Shown here: positions 45,420 to 55,095 of the stretch, piece after piece
Position numbering within the stretch: the stretch's first letter is position 1
Layout of the letters: every line of letters begins with the position of its first letter
Assembly: GCA_020724425.1 (NCBI GenBank)
Contig: DYGY01000005.1
Location: 1-64,000 of the forward strand
Source: Thermaerobacter marianensis
Lineage (GTDB): Bacteria > Bacillota > Sulfobacillia > DVGY01
Direction of reading: 5' to 3'
Length of the DNA: 64,000 nucleotides
Made by a program: the position numbers and the translations under genes
The notes under the pieces: model-generated
Databases searched by the model: none
What the model was told of the DNA's origin: nothing
The model's input: the letters and a program-made list of their open reading frames with translations, nothing else

Positions 45420-46856
45420 GTGATTTTTGATGTGTTGATACCTGAAATTGTGCTAACTGTCGTGGCTCTTGGTCTTTTGTTAGCTGCGGCATGGCAGAAG
45501 GAAGGTCAGAGTGGTAGCTATCTTGGCTACCTAGGGATAGTTGGTCTATTGGGGGCGCTAGTCGCCCTCTGGCCAGCAATTGGTATCTCTGGTGAGGTCT
45601 TTGATGGTATGCTGGTAGCTGATGAGCTAACCATGTTCTTCAAAGCTTTATTGATTGTGGTTGGAATCCTGGTATTCCTTATGTCAATAGAGTTTGTGGA
45701 GAAGAATCATATTCCAGCAGGGGAATACTATGCCTTGCTTCTCTTTGGAATCGTTGGTGGTATGATCATGGTAGCTTCTGCAGACCTTCTGGCTTTCTAT
45801 GTTGGTCTTGAGCTATTGGCAATTGCTTCTTATGCACTTACTGGAATGCTAAGAAATGATCATAAGTCACAAGAAGCTGTATTAAAGTATTTTCTAAATG
45901 GAGCACTGGCATCTGCCATTATCCTCTTTGGTATTTCCTTGTTCTATGGTTTAACAGGAACTACAAGCATTCAGGGACTTGCTGATGCTTTTAAGGTTGG
46001 GGTAAATGGTACTGATTCTTTAGTTATGGCAGCTTTAGTCTTTTTAATGGCAGGGTTTGGTTTTAAGATTGCTGCTGTACCCTTCCATCTCTGGGCTGCT
46101 GATACCTATGAAGGTGCACCAACACCAATTACTGCGTTCCTTTCTGTTGTATCTAAGGGTGCAGCCTTTGTAGTGATGATGAGGATATTCTTTGTAGGTC
46201 TTGAGAGTTTGACAGTTAACTGGTCTGCAGCTTTTGCGGTGCTAGCCGTTATTACTATGACTGTTGGTAACCTAGCAGCTCTCTGGCAGAAGAATATTAA
46301 GAGAATGCTTGCATACTCCTCGATTGCTCATGCTGGATATATAATGGTCGGCTTTGCAGCTGCTACAGCTGATGGTTTAACAGGTATGACATACTATATC
46401 CTGGCCTATGCCTTAACCAATATGGGTCTATTTGCAATCATTGTTGCCATGAGCAATGCAGGTCTTGGTGAAGATATTGATGGGTATAAGGGTCTTAGCA
46501 GAAAGAACGCTCTTTATGCCTGGATGATGGTTGTTTTCTTCCTGAGTCTTATCGGTATACCACCAACAGGTGGTTTCCTAGGGAAGTTCCTGCTGTTTAA
46601 GGCATCTATTGGAGCAAACCTTGTTTGGTTGGCTTTAGCTATGGCCATTAACAGTGCTATCTCTGTTGGCTACTACTATGGAGTGGTTAAGACCATGTTC
46701 CTAAACGAAGAAGAAGAAGAGGAACCCCAAAAACTACCCACCACAGCAAATATTGGTCTGGTAGTCTGGATCACTGGTGCGATGGTACTAGTTCTCGGTA
46801 TCCTACCAAGCTTCTTCATTGAGTTAAGCAGTCAGGTAGCTAAGATACTACCCTAG
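45420..46856 (+). CDS. nuoN: Complex I subunit N (antiporter-like)
   Basis: 478 residues from GTG 45420, two bases after nuoM. FYVGLELLAIASYALTGMLR and FKIAAVPFHLWAADTYEGAP carry the conserved membrane Glu and the pump motif. A short acidic insert NEEEEEEPQKLP (about 437-448) precedes the last helices. Last gene of the operon; a terminator follows within 20 bases. NuoE, NuoF and NuoG are absent. Confidence 0.95.
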   Translation: MIFDVLIPEIVLTVVALGLLLAAAWQKEGQSGSYLGYLGIVGLLGALVALWPAIGISGEVFDGMLVADELTMFFKALLIVVGILVFLMSIEFVEKNHIPAGEYYALLLFGIVGGMIMVASADLLAFYVGLELLAIASYALTGMLRNDHKSQEAVLKYFLNGALASAIILFGISLFYGLTGTTSIQGLADAFKVGVNGTDSLVMAALVFLMAGFGFKIAAVPFHLWAADTYEGAPTPITAFLSVVSKGAAFVVMMRIFFVGLESLTVNWSAAFAVLAVITMTVGNLAALWQKNIKRMLAYSSIAHAGYIMVGFAAATADGLTGMTYYILAYALTNMGLFAIIVAMSNAGLGEDIDGYKGLSRKNALYAWMMVVFFLSLIGIPPTGGFLGKFLLFKASIGANLVWLALAMAINSAISVGYYYGVVKTMFLNEEEEEEPQKLPTTANIGLVVWITGAMVLVLGILPSFFIELSSQVAKILP

Positions 46857-46873
46857 TGAATATGTTGATTTTT

Positions 46874-46912
46874 GAGGAACCGTAAACCTTAAAAGGTTGC
46901 GGTTCCTCTTTT
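46874..46912 (+). terminator. Rho-independent terminator of the nuo operon
   Basis: GAGGAACCG/CGGTTCCTC with an inner AACC/GGTT stem, followed by TTTT. Confidence 0.85.
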
Positions 46913-46964
46913 CGTATAGTACATTAGTATTAAGAACTGTTAAGGTTTGTAGGAGGGATTTTTA

Positions 46965-47363
46965 GTGGCAGATGAGAGACAGCAAAGGATGACTATTCAG
47001 CGCAAGCTAATACTAGAGGTATTACAAAGTACCACTTCCCATCCTACAGCTGATTGGATCTATGAAGAGGTTCGAAAGAAACTTCCGCGGGTGAGTCTTG
47101 GTACTGTATACAGGAATCTCAATGTTCTAAAAGAGAATGGAGAGGTTCTGGAGCTTAACTATGGTAGTGGTCAGAGTCGTTATGATGGTAATCCTAAGAA
47201 CCACTATCATTTCACCTGTCAGATTTGTGGTGCCGTTTATGATGTACCTTTTGATGTGCAAAATGAGTTGAATGAAAGAGCTAAAGAGGCAAGCGGCTTT
47301 GTCATCTACAAGCATCGTCTAGAGTTCTATGGGATGTGTAATGAGTGTCAGAACAGCCATTAG
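46965..47363 (+). CDS. Fur/PerR-family metal-dependent repressor
   Basis: 132 residues from GTG 46965 with GTAGGAGGG upstream. Winged helix ADWIYEEVRKKLPRVSLGTVYRN binds DNA; the HYHFTCQICGAV and CNEC motifs supply the structural zinc cysteines and metal-sensing histidines. Length and the NHYHFTCQICGAVYDV segment resemble the peroxide sensor PerR more than Fur or Zur, but this is not decisive. Its end overlaps sfsA by 19 bases, so the two are co-transcribed. Confidence 0.85.
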   Translation: MADERQQRMTIQRKLILEVLQSTTSHPTADWIYEEVRKKLPRVSLGTVYRNLNVLKENGEVLELNYGSGQSRYDGNPKNHYHFTCQICGAVYDVPFDVQNELNERAKEASGFVIYKHRLEFYGMCNECQNSH

Positions 47364-48064
47364 TATCTTTTAGCAACCTGCTACCAGTTAGAATCATAGA
47401 GAGACTTAATCGTTTTGTTGTGGCAGTTGAGCTTGAAGGGGTAGTTGTCAGGGCTCATCTGCCTAGTTCAGGCAGGCTAAAAGAGCTTGTCTATCTAGGG
47501 AATATGGGTTATGTGGAGAAAAGAAGCGGCAACCGGAAGACAGAGTATACCCTAATCCTAGTTGAATCACCTGAAGGGAATCTGGTATCTCTAGAGGCTA
47601 ATATGGCCTCTTATTTTACGTTTAAGGCACTGGAACAGGGTTTATGGGCTGACTTTGCTGATATCAAAAACCTAAAAAAAGAGGTTAGGGTTAATGATAG
47701 TCGCTTGGATCTTTTTTTCCACATGAAGGGGTTAGACTGGTATGCTGAAGTCAAGTCAGTTACACTAGTCAACGATGGAATTGCTCGTTTCCCTGATGCG
47801 CCGACTTTGAGAGGCAAAAAACATATCAGAGAGTTAGTTGAACTAGGAAAAGAGGGCCATAGGGCTGCAGTCATCTTCATTGTAGGTAGGGGTGATGCTT
47901 TGGAGTTCAGACCTAACTGGGCTATGGATTGGGACTTCAGCCAGGCCCTATATCAAGCAGCTAAAGAGGGTGTTGTCATCAAGGCATACTCCATGGAGGT
48001 GACTTTAAAGGGATTTTTTCTTGGAAGAGAAATTCCCATTAATCTTATGGAAAGCAACGAATAG
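47345..48064 (+). CDS. sfsA: SfsA-family nuclease/sugar fermentation stimulation protein
   Basis: 239 residues from GTG 47345, inside the end of the PerR-type gene. N-terminal OB-like domain (RLNRFVVAVELEGVVVRAHLP, SSGRLKEL), then a restriction-endonuclease-like core with EVRVNDSRLDLFF and WYAEVKSVTLV (PD-(D/E)xK type D...ExK), and FPDAPTLRGKKHIRELVEL. Homologues are reported to bind DNA and to have nuclease activity; the biological role is unclear. Full length. Confidence 0.9.
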   Translation: MSEQPLVSFSNLLPVRIIERLNRFVVAVELEGVVVRAHLPSSGRLKELVYLGNMGYVEKRSGNRKTEYTLILVESPEGNLVSLEANMASYFTFKALEQGLWADFADIKNLKKEVRVNDSRLDLFFHMKGLDWYAEVKSVTLVNDGIARFPDAPTLRGKKHIRELVELGKEGHRAAVIFIVGRGDALEFRPNWAMDWDFSQALYQAAKEGVVIKAYSMEVTLKGFFLGREIPINLMESNE

Positions 48065-48119
48065 GTGGCATACCTCGCATATCCTCGTATATTCTCCTTC
48101 AGAACTGCTTTGATGGGAC

Positions 48120-48148
48120 TTGAAACACAATATGTTGTATATTACAAT
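48120..48148 (+). promoter_or_regulatory. Promoter of nrdR-nrdJ with embedded NrdR-box-like palindrome
   Basis: TTGAAA, exactly 17 bases, TACAAT. The spacer holds ACACAATATGTTGTAT (48125-48140), close to the NrdR box consensus aCaCwAtATaTwGtgt. A repressor bound there would block RNA polymerase. Only one clear box is seen, whereas NrdR sites are often paired. Confidence 0.65.
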
Positions 48149-48180
48149 GTTGATAAACCCAAGATGTTGGAGGGTTGCCG

Positions 48181-48636
48181 ATGAAGTGTCCGTATTGTGA
48201 TTTCCCAGAAAGCAGGGTCCTTGACTCCCGACCAACTGAGGATGGTGCAGTGATCAGAAGACGTAGAGAATGTTTGCACTGTAATCAGCGTTTCACTACT
48301 TATGAGAAGATTGAAACTACTCCCTTCATTGTTATCAAAAAAGATGGTAACAGAGAACCCTTTGATGCAGATAAGATTCTTAGAGGGCTTATTACGGCGT
48401 GTGAAAAAAGGCCTGTTCCTCTAGAAAAACTAGAACGACTGGTTAATGAGGTTGAGAGAGAACTTAGAAGTTCATTGGAGAAGGAAGTTACCAGTGGGAT
48501 AATTGGGGAGCTAGTGATGGATAGGCTCAAGTATGTGGATGAGGTTGCTTATGTACGTTTTGCATCTGTTTACAGGCAGTTTAAAGACATTGAAAAGTTC
48601 AAAGAAGAACTAGAGAAGCTCTTGACGGAAAAATAG
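48181..48636 (+). CDS. nrdR: Transcriptional repressor NrdR
   Basis: 151 residues. ATG 48181 ([18 protein letters not shown]) has GGAGGG upstream; the track starts two codons early at a TTG. A zinc ribbon (CPYC...CLHC) is followed by [17 protein letters not shown] and an ATP-cone domain ([20 protein letters not shown]) that senses ATP/dATP. It represses ribonucleotide reductase genes, and sits directly before one (14 bases), probably regulating its own operon through the site in the promoter. Confidence 0.95.
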   Translation: MKCPYCDFPESRVLDSRPTEDGAVIRRRRECLHCNQRFTTYEKIETTPFIVIKKDGNREPFDADKILRGLITACEKRPVPLEKLERLVNEVERELRSSLEKEVTSGIIGELVMDRLKYVDEVAYVRFASVYRQFKDIEKFKEELEKLLTEK

Positions 48637-48649
48637 GGAGGGAAAAGAA

Positions 48650-50914
48650 GTGGAATTAAGCAAGAATGCGAGAATTGTTCTAGAGAAGAGATACTTAAAA
48701 AAGGTGGATGGCCAAGTAGTGGAATCTCCCGAAGATATGTTAAGGAGAGTAGCTGATAATATTGCCGGGGTAGAGGTGACTACATACAAGAGGTCTGAGG
48801 AGGAAGCTAAAAAGGTTAGTGAGCAGTTTTTTTCTTTGATGGATAGTGGAGAGTTTATGCCTAATAGCCCTACTCTGATGAATGCTGGTAGAGAGTTACA
48901 ACAGCTATCAGCTTGTTTTGTTCTCCCTATTGAAGACTCTATGATTAGTATTTTTGATACATTAAAACATGCGGCTTTGATTCATCAATCAGGTGGAGGA
49001 ACTGGGTTTGCTTTTTCAAGATTAAGACCCAAGAATGATATTGTTCGTTCTACCGGGGGAGTAGCTAGTGGGCCTATTTCCTTTATGAAAGTTTATGATT
49101 CAGCTACCAATGCTGTCAAACAGGGTGGTGCCAGAAGGGGAGCTAATATGGGTATCCTCAGGATAGATCACCCAGATGTCATCGACTTTATTGTTGCCAA
49201 AGAGAACAATGAGGAAATTACAAACTTCAATATCTCTGTTGGTATTACCAGAGAATTCATGGAAGCTTTAGAATCAGGTGGTATGTATAATCTATATAAT
49301 CCAAGAAGTAGAGAGAAGGTTGGGGAATTAGATGCCCAGGAGGTCTTTGATCTTGTTGTGCAGATGGCCTGGAAGAATGGGGAACCCGGAGTTATTTTTC
49401 TTGATAAGATTAATGATCATAATCCAACACCGCATATTGGTGAGATTGAGAGTACTAATCCCTGTGGGGAACAACCCTTGTTACCCTATGAGAGTTGTAA
49501 TTTAGGTTCTATTAACCTTGCTTTGATGGTTAAGGAAAAGGGTAAGAGGGTTGTTGTTGATTATGAGCGGATGGCTAAAGCGATTCATACAGCTGTCCAT
49601 TTCCTAGACAATGTTATTGATGCTAACAAGTGGCCATTAGAGGAGATTGGTGAGTTAACTCGGGCAAACAGAAAGATAGGTCTTGGTGTCATGGGTTGGG
49701 CTGAGATGCTATTTAAGCTGGGTATACCCTATGATTCAGAAGAGGCTTTAGAACTAGCTGAAGATGTTATGGCTTTCATTGAAAAAGAAGGCAGAGCTAA
49801 GTCCATTGAATTAGCAAAGGATAGAGGTACATTCCCAAACTGGAAGGGTAGTCTTTATGATGGGAATATTAAGTTAAGAAATGCTACCATAACCACTATT
49901 GCCCCTACTGGCACCATTAGCATCATTGCTAATACCTCTAGTGGTATTGAACCCTTGTTTGGCTTAGCTTTTACTAGGAATGTACTTGATGGTGAGGCTT
50001 TAGTAGAGGTGAATCCTGTTTTTGAAGAGGTTGCTAGGAAAGAGGGCTTCTATTCATCTGAGTTAATGCAGAGGATAGCTGAGGTTGGTAGCTTAGCGGA
50101 TATTGAAGAGATTCCTGAGCATATAAAAAGAGTCTTTGTTACTGCTCATGATATAAGTCCGGAATATCATATTCGTATGCAGGCAGCTTTCCAGAAACAT
50201 GTGGATAATGCGGTATCCAAGACGGTTAATCTTCCACATGATGCTTCAAAAGAGGATGTAAGGGACATCTATTTAATGGCTTATGATTTAGATTGCAAGG
50301 GTGTTACAGTATATCGTGATGGTTCAAGAGATGCCCAGGTTCTTTCTGTAGGGAAAAAAGAAACAAAGACTGAGGTTCATAGTGTAAATGGCAACTGGGG
50401 AGGTATTAAACCTATTCCAAGACCAAGACGTCTGCAGGGTTTGACTGACCGTCGGGAGACTCCTGTGGGGAATCTATATCTAACCATTAACAGTATGGAT
50501 GGGCATCCCTTTGAGCTTTTTGCCCAGATAGGTAAGGCAGGTAGTGATGTTTCAGCTTTCACTGAAGCGTTGGCTAGAATGGCTTCTCTGGCCTTCCGTT
50601 CAGGAATTGATCCCTATGAAGTGGTGGATCAGTTGGCAGGTATTGGTGGCTCACGTAGTGTTGGCTTTGGACCTAACCGGGTTAGATCAGTGCCTGATGC
50701 TATAGGGCAGTTTCTTAAGGAGTTTTTGGAGAACAATGAGGCAGCAGGTATATATCACCAACTTGATGTGTCAGAGTTGCTGGTCACTGAGGAAAGAGAG
50801 GAAAGTTCTCAGGAGAAGTCCTTATATGATATCTGTCCCTCCTGTGGAATGCAGTCTCTGGTACATGTTGAAGGTTGTGTAAAGTGTGTTGCTTGTGGAT
50901 ATAGCGAGTGTTAA
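48650..50914 (+). CDS. nrdJ: Adenosylcobalamin-dependent ribonucleotide reductase (class II)
   Basis: 754 residues from GTG 48650 with GGGAGGG upstream. The catalytic barrel shows [51 protein letters not shown] and [13 protein letters not shown]; the last third has the class II-specific domain and a C-terminal Cys-rich tail (CPSCGMQSL...[12 protein letters not shown]) that re-reduces the active site. It makes deoxyribonucleotides independent of oxygen and uses B12, which fits an anaerobe and the cobalamin-using QueG. No N-terminal ATP-cone is evident, so dATP control would rely on NrdR. Confidence 0.93.
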   Translation: MELSKNARIVLEKRYLKKVDGQVVESPEDMLRRVADNIAGVEVTTYKRSEEEAKKVSEQFFSLMDSGEFMPNSPTLMNAGRELQQLSACFVLPIEDSMISIFDTLKHAALIHQSGGGTGFAFSRLRPKNDIVRSTGGVASGPISFMKVYDSATNAVKQGGARRGANMGILRIDHPDVIDFIVAKENNEEITNFNISVGITREFMEALESGGMYNLYNPRSREKVGELDAQEVFDLVVQMAWKNGEPGVIFLDKINDHNPTPHIGEIESTNPCGEQPLLPYESCNLGSINLALMVKEKGKRVVVDYERMAKAIHTAVHFLDNVIDANKWPLEEIGELTRANRKIGLGVMGWAEMLFKLGIPYDSEEALELAEDVMAFIEKEGRAKSIELAKDRGTFPNWKGSLYDGNIKLRNATITTIAPTGTISIIANTSSGIEPLFGLAFTRNVLDGEALVEVNPVFEEVARKEGFYSSELMQRIAEVGSLADIEEIPEHIKRVFVTAHDISPEYHIRMQAAFQKHVDNAVSKTVNLPHDASKEDVRDIYLMAYDLDCKGVTVYRDGSRDAQVLSVGKKETKTEVHSVNGNWGGIKPIPRPRRLQGLTDRRETPVGNLYLTINSMDGHPFELFAQIGKAGSDVSAFTEALARMASLAFRSGIDPYEVVDQLAGIGGSRSVGFGPNRVRSVPDAIGQFLKEFLENNEAAGIYHQLDVSELLVTEEREESSQEKSLYDICPSCGMQSLVHVEGCVKCVACGYSEC

Positions 50915-50921
50915 AATTTGG

Positions 50922-50949
50922 GAGAGCGCTTAGGGCACTCTCTTTCTTT
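50922..50949 (+). terminator. Terminator of nrdR-nrdJ
   Basis: GAGAGCGC/GCACTCTC stem with one mismatch, followed by TTTCTTT, eight bases after the stop. Confidence 0.65.
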
Positions 50950-51009
50950 ACAGAAATATTTCGTTTGCAGTACAGTTAGTGTATAAGAATATGTTAGGGG
51001 GTTTTGTAT

Positions 51010-52512
51010 ATGGCTAGTGAAGCTGAATTGAAGCAATACCTTGAGGTCTGGGAGAAAGAACTACAGGAAGTTATGGAGAAAATGGGTGAGCTGTCTTTTA
51101 AGAAATATAAGGAGAAAAAGCTTGACCCGGAGTTAGTGCAGCTTGAGAAAAGAAGAATGGAGCTTCTTTTGAATACTGAGTTAGAGGGAATGGTTAAGTA
51201 CTGGTTACCACTGGTTTCTGATAAGGCATTACAAAGGAAACTAGAGGTTCTTTCTGATACAATCCTTGCTAGCAAGGTAATGAGTCATGGTGAGGTAAGT
51301 ACTCTTGTTAGAGAGTTAGACAGTATGATTGTGGGTTATGATTATGTTGTTAAGGGTCAACTGGTTGATCTAGGTACTGTAAGGAATATACTAAAAAATG
51401 AACCTGACAGGGAAGTGCGAAAAGAGGCTTGGTTAACTTCAAAAAACCTTTCTTTGCAGATGGAAGAAAAGCTATTAGAGCTTGTTCATTTACGTAACTC
51501 ACTTGCTAGAGATCAGGGGTATGCTAATTATGCTGATATGTCCTTAGCTTTACAGGGTTTGCAGACAGAACAGGTCAAGGAATGGCTATTAGATCTCACT
51601 TTAAAAACCAATGATCTTTACCAGGATCTTCTAACAAGTGGTGCTAAAGAACAGGGTTTAGATAGTGTACAACCCTGGGATGTCCAGTATCTTCTTGATT
51701 CTAGTGGTCGGAGTGATTCAGTATTCTCTAGGGACAAGCTGCTTTTGGCTTTGGACCAATGGTGTAAGCAGCATGGGGTGGACTTAAGGGAACTGGGGAT
51801 TTCTGTTCACTTTATGGACATTCCCTATAATGGGCTCTGTATGTCAATTAAACGGGATGATATTCGTATCTTAGGTAATCCCACCAATGGTTATGGGTAT
51901 TACAAGACCATATTTCATGAATTAGGTCATTCATTGCATTCTGCTTATAATGAGCAGGATTCTCCTGTTTTACGCAGGGAAGCGGGAGTTTTCTCTGAAG
52001 GCATGGCTGAGCTGTTCGGTTATATAATGCATGAGGGTAAGTGGTTAGAGGAACTAGGGCTTAACAGTGAGGGATATGAGGCTTTACAGAAGAGCCTTCT
52101 AGGTAGCTGGTTCCACTATTTGCGGCAGAGAACTGCTTATGCACTGTTTGAGTATTCTCTGTATGCTAATCCGGCACAGGATCTGAATCAACTGATGGCT
52201 AAGAGTGAACAGGACATACTAGGTGTAGCTTATGATGAAACAGCTCGTTGGGCTGCTAATGCCTGGTATGTAAGTTTTCCGGTATACTGGCAGAATTATG
52301 TCATTGCTGACTTTATTGCCAGTCAGGTTCATGGATACTTAAAGAATGAATTTGGGGGATTTACAGGTTATCCTGAGGTCTTAAGTTACCTCAGGGAGAA
52401 ACTATTAAGGCCAGGGGCATCCATAGATTGGCAGGTAAAGATTAAAGATGCTACAGGCAGGCCTCTAAGTGCTGATGACTTGATTTCTGACATTCTTAAC
52501 CTAAAGGGATAA
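51010..52512 (+). CDS. M3-family oligoendopeptidase
   Basis: 500 residues; ATG 51010 (MASEAELKQYLEVW) with GGGGG upstream is preferred over the TTG two codons earlier. A long helical N-terminal half leads to the zinc site FHELGHSLHSAYNE (HEXXH, about 299-303), with the third ligand in EAGVFSEGMAELFGY. It degrades short peptides in the cytoplasm, as PepF/thimet-type enzymes do. Somewhat shorter than PepF (about 600). Single gene. Confidence 0.85.
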   Translation: MASEAELKQYLEVWEKELQEVMEKMGELSFKKYKEKKLDPELVQLEKRRMELLLNTELEGMVKYWLPLVSDKALQRKLEVLSDTILASKVMSHGEVSTLVRELDSMIVGYDYVVKGQLVDLGTVRNILKNEPDREVRKEAWLTSKNLSLQMEEKLLELVHLRNSLARDQGYANYADMSLALQGLQTEQVKEWLLDLTLKTNDLYQDLLTSGAKEQGLDSVQPWDVQYLLDSSGRSDSVFSRDKLLLALDQWCKQHGVDLRELGISVHFMDIPYNGLCMSIKRDDIRILGNPTNGYGYYKTIFHELGHSLHSAYNEQDSPVLRREAGVFSEGMAELFGYIMHEGKWLEELGLNSEGYEALQKSLLGSWFHYLRQRTAYALFEYSLYANPAQDLNQLMAKSEQDILGVAYDETARWAANAWYVSFPVYWQNYVIADFIASQVHGYLKNEFGGFTGYPEVLSYLREKLLRPGASIDWQVKIKDATGRPLSADDLISDILNLKG

Positions 52513-52570
52513 CTGGTTTGCTGTCAAAAATATCGTTTTAAGAGATATCAAGGAGAAGAGGAGGAATAGT

Positions 52571-53911
52571 ATGGGAACACTTAAGCAGAAGTGGCTAATC
52601 CTTATTGTTGTGTTTTTCACTCTTCCTCTTTTGCTCGCTTTTGTAAATTACAATACCTATATACAGGTACAGAGACTGTTCCGAGCCCAGTTAAGCATTA
52701 GCAGCTTTGAAACTGTAATGACAAGGTTAGAGGATAGGGTTGAGCATCTCCTTATTAATCCTTCTGATAGTCGGATACAGTCCCAACTAGTTAGGGATAT
52801 GGAGCAGTTTGATTTGATTCTTACAAGTCTTAAAGAAGGTAGTCCGGAGTTAGGGATTGAACCGGTGAGAACTGCTTCTTATGTGGATTTAGAGAGGTCT
52901 TGGGCTAATCTTAGGGATGAACTAGAAGCAGTGTTGGGTAACCCTGACATCTTAGAACAGAATCAACTAATGGTTTTGGTTGATATGTTAAGTATAGAGC
53001 TGAAGGCCTTTATCTATGAAGTTACCAGAGAGAACTTTGCAGGTGTAAAAAGACATTTGACTGTGAGTCTATTTGTTGCTCTAGGACTCTTTGTTGTTGG
53101 TGTTATCCTGTTTATACTTATTAGAAGAGAGATAGTTCAGGTCTCTAGGGGTTTGTCTAAACATAGTGAGAAGCTGGATGTGGGGATACCGGAGGTTAAT
53201 GCTTTTTTATCTGATTATGCTGACTTAATGCAGAAGATACAAAAACTAAAGGGTGTTACCGGAAAAGAGATAATTTGTCATACTAATCAGGGTATGGAGA
53301 TAGCCATGGCTATAAACTATGTTCAGCAGGCTAAAGAGGCTTTAAGAGAGGGCTCTTTAGAGCTATCTCTAAAGAGGGATATACAACTGGCTTTGAGCAG
53401 GTTAGAGGATATCAGTCGCGAGGTCAATCTTGTTGATTTAAGGAACAGGTTAAAAGAGTCAGTAGACTTGGAATCTTTGGAATATGTGGAGCAAAGACTG
53501 ATATTGTTGCTGGTAGCATCCATTTCAACTGCCTCTGCATTTAGATTGACCTGCAAGACATTGTATGAACTACCAGATTTTGAAATGCTTAGTTTTGCTA
53601 AGGCTGAGCATAGATTACTGGAGTTAAGGGCCTTTGTTCTTGCTCTTGGGTATGAGGAAATTCTTGTTCATCTACCAAAAAAAGAAGAGAATAAGTGTTG
53701 TATTGAGCAACTATTGGCAAGTGAGCAAGTGAAGAGTTTGGGTGATCATCCAAGACTTGAATCTCTGAAACATCATCATGAGGTCTTGCACAATCTGATG
53801 GCTAGTGTTGATATTGGTAATGAGGAGAAAATTCAGCGAATAAGGGATATGAATGCGTTTCTAAGAGAGGAATTGGAGTGGTTAGAAGAGAGATTGAGGA
53901 GCCATGGGTAA
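52571..53911 (+). CDS. Two-TM sensor-like protein without recognisable output domain
   Basis: 446 residues from ATG 52571 with GAGAAGAGGAGG upstream. TM1 at about 8-27, an extracytoplasmic helical domain (about 30-155, resembling a four-helix-bundle chemoreceptor sensor), TM2 at about 160-185, then about 260 residues of cytoplasmic, mostly coiled helices. There is no HAMP signature, kinase, GGDEF or MCP hairpin that I can recognise. The C-terminal SLKHHHEVLHNLMASVDIGN vaguely recalls histidine-phosphotransfer hairpins such as Spo0B, but this is weak. Convergent with the oxidase gene across a hairpin. Confidence 0.5.
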   Translation: MGTLKQKWLILIVVFFTLPLLLAFVNYNTYIQVQRLFRAQLSISSFETVMTRLEDRVEHLLINPSDSRIQSQLVRDMEQFDLILTSLKEGSPELGIEPVRTASYVDLERSWANLRDELEAVLGNPDILEQNQLMVLVDMLSIELKAFIYEVTRENFAGVKRHLTVSLFVALGLFVVGVILFILIRREIVQVSRGLSKHSEKLDVGIPEVNAFLSDYADLMQKIQKLKGVTGKEIICHTNQGMEIAMAINYVQQAKEALREGSLELSLKRDIQLALSRLEDISREVNLVDLRNRLKESVDLESLEYVEQRLILLLVASISTASAFRLTCKTLYELPDFEMLSFAKAEHRLLELRAFVLALGYEEILVHLPKKEENKCCIEQLLASEQVKSLGDHPRLESLKHHHEVLHNLMASVDIGNEEKIQRIRDMNAFLREELEWLEERLRSHG

Positions 53912-53920
53912 TGGCTCCTC
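53896..53920. terminator. Shared hairpin between convergent genes
   Basis: GAGGAGCCAT-GGGTA-ATGGCTCCTC, a perfect 10-bp stem overlapping the stop of the two-TM gene and six bases from the end of the oxidase gene. Confidence 0.6.
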
Positions 53921-53925
53921 AGCAC

Positions 53926-55095
53926 TTAGATAATGGCATCTTCTGTATGTGGTTCATTTCTTAAGAAGCGCTCATACGTTAGGGGAGTGGCATCAATGGT
54001 CTGGTATTTCCCTGTAGTTATTAGCTCGGCGAGGGCTAGAGAAGCACCTGGGCCCTGCATCATTCCGTGTCCAGAAAAACCGTTGATGAGGTAGAATCCC
54101 TTAAGATGGGGGTGTTCACCGATAATAGCGTTATGGTCAAAGGTGTTTTCTTCGTAAAGTCCTGCCCAACCACTTTCTAGTTTGATTTGTTCCATTAGTG
54201 GCATTCTGGTGGCTAAGTCTGGCCAGACCTCTTGTAAAAACCAGTCCTTATCAAGCTTGAAGTTGTAACCAAATGGTTCATTAGGGTTGGATTTTCCGGT
54301 CATAATCCGACCGCCTGTTTCGTGACGGAAGTATGTGCCACTAGCATCAATGGTCATGGGTAGTTGATAGGGTAGTTGATGGCTAATTTGACAGACAAAG
54401 ATGTTGCGACGTAGGGGTTTGACCGGGAGATTAACTCCTGCCAGTGTGGCTAGGTCTCCTGCCCAGGGTCCTGCTGCATTAACAACTGTGTTTGTCTGAT
54501 AGGATTTGCCTTCTTTAGTGTGAACACCTGTTATCTTGCCATTATGAGTGTTAATTCCTGTTACTTCATCTGTAAGATATTCTACCCCTAGTTCTTTGGC
54601 TTTCAGTTCAAACCCCTGCATTACAGCATAGGGATCAAGGTAGCCATCTCTAGGAGTGTAGGTACCAGCGATAATACCTTCGGTATCAATGTCAGGGATG
54701 AGTTTCTTTATGTCTTCTGGAGTAAGAATCTCTACCTCTACTCCATGTTTTTTCTGGAGTTTGGCCCGCCGTTCAAGAATTGGCCAGCTTTTTGTATCTC
54801 CTAGGAAGAGATAGCCTCTTTGGTGGAATTCAATGTCAATTTTATGGTCTTTTATATTAAGAAGTTTTGAGAAGTTCTCATAGAATTCAATACTGTACTT
54901 GGAAAGCTGAATGTTTACAGATGACCCAAATTGTTGTCTAATTCCTCCGGCACTGAGTCCGGTTGAGCCAAGTCTGTGTAAGGGGTCTTTTTCAATGACA
55001 CTGATACTCCCTTCAAACCCCAGGTGTCTTAAGTGATAGGCTGTGGCTGAACCCATTACTCCACCACCGATGATAATAATTTCACGCTTTTCCAT
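53926..55095 (-). CDS. FAD-dependent amino-acid/amine oxidase (DAO family)
   Basis: 389 residues from ATG 55095, with GGGGGAAG upstream. N-terminal FAD-binding EIIIIGGGVMGSATAYHL, then STGLSAGGIRQQFGSS, VNAAGPWAGDL and C-terminal GHPHL-like and INGFSGHGMMQGPGASLALA, the layout of sarcosine/glycine/D-amino-acid oxidases and related dehydrogenases. In an anaerobe it more likely donates electrons to a carrier than to oxygen. It overlaps the EamA gene by 14 bases, so the minus-strand genes are one operon for amino-acid handling. Confidence 0.85.
   Translation of the reverse strand: MEKREIIIIGGGVMGSATAYHLRHLGFEGSISVIEKDPLHRLGSTGLSAGGIRQQFGSSVNIQLSKYSIEFYENFSKLLNIKDHKIDIEFHQRGYLFLGDTKSWPILERRAKLQKKHGVEVEILTPEDIKKLIPDIDTEGIIAGTYTPRDGYLDPYAVMQGFELKAKELGVEYLTDEVTGINTHNGKITGVHTKEGKSYQTNTVVNAAGPWAGDLATLAGVNLPVKPLRRNIFVCQISHQLPYQLPMTIDASGTYFRHETGGRIMTGKSNPNEPFGYNFKLDKDWFLQEVWPDLATRMPLMEQIKLESGWAGLYEENTFDHNAIIGEHPHLKGFYLINGFSGHGMMQGPGASLALAELITTGKYQTIDATPLTYERFLRNEPHTEDAII

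Noticed and set aside
46913-46964. A PerR/Fur box upstream of the Fur-family gene.
   Set aside because: The AT-rich stretch has no dyad close to TTATAATNATTATAA.
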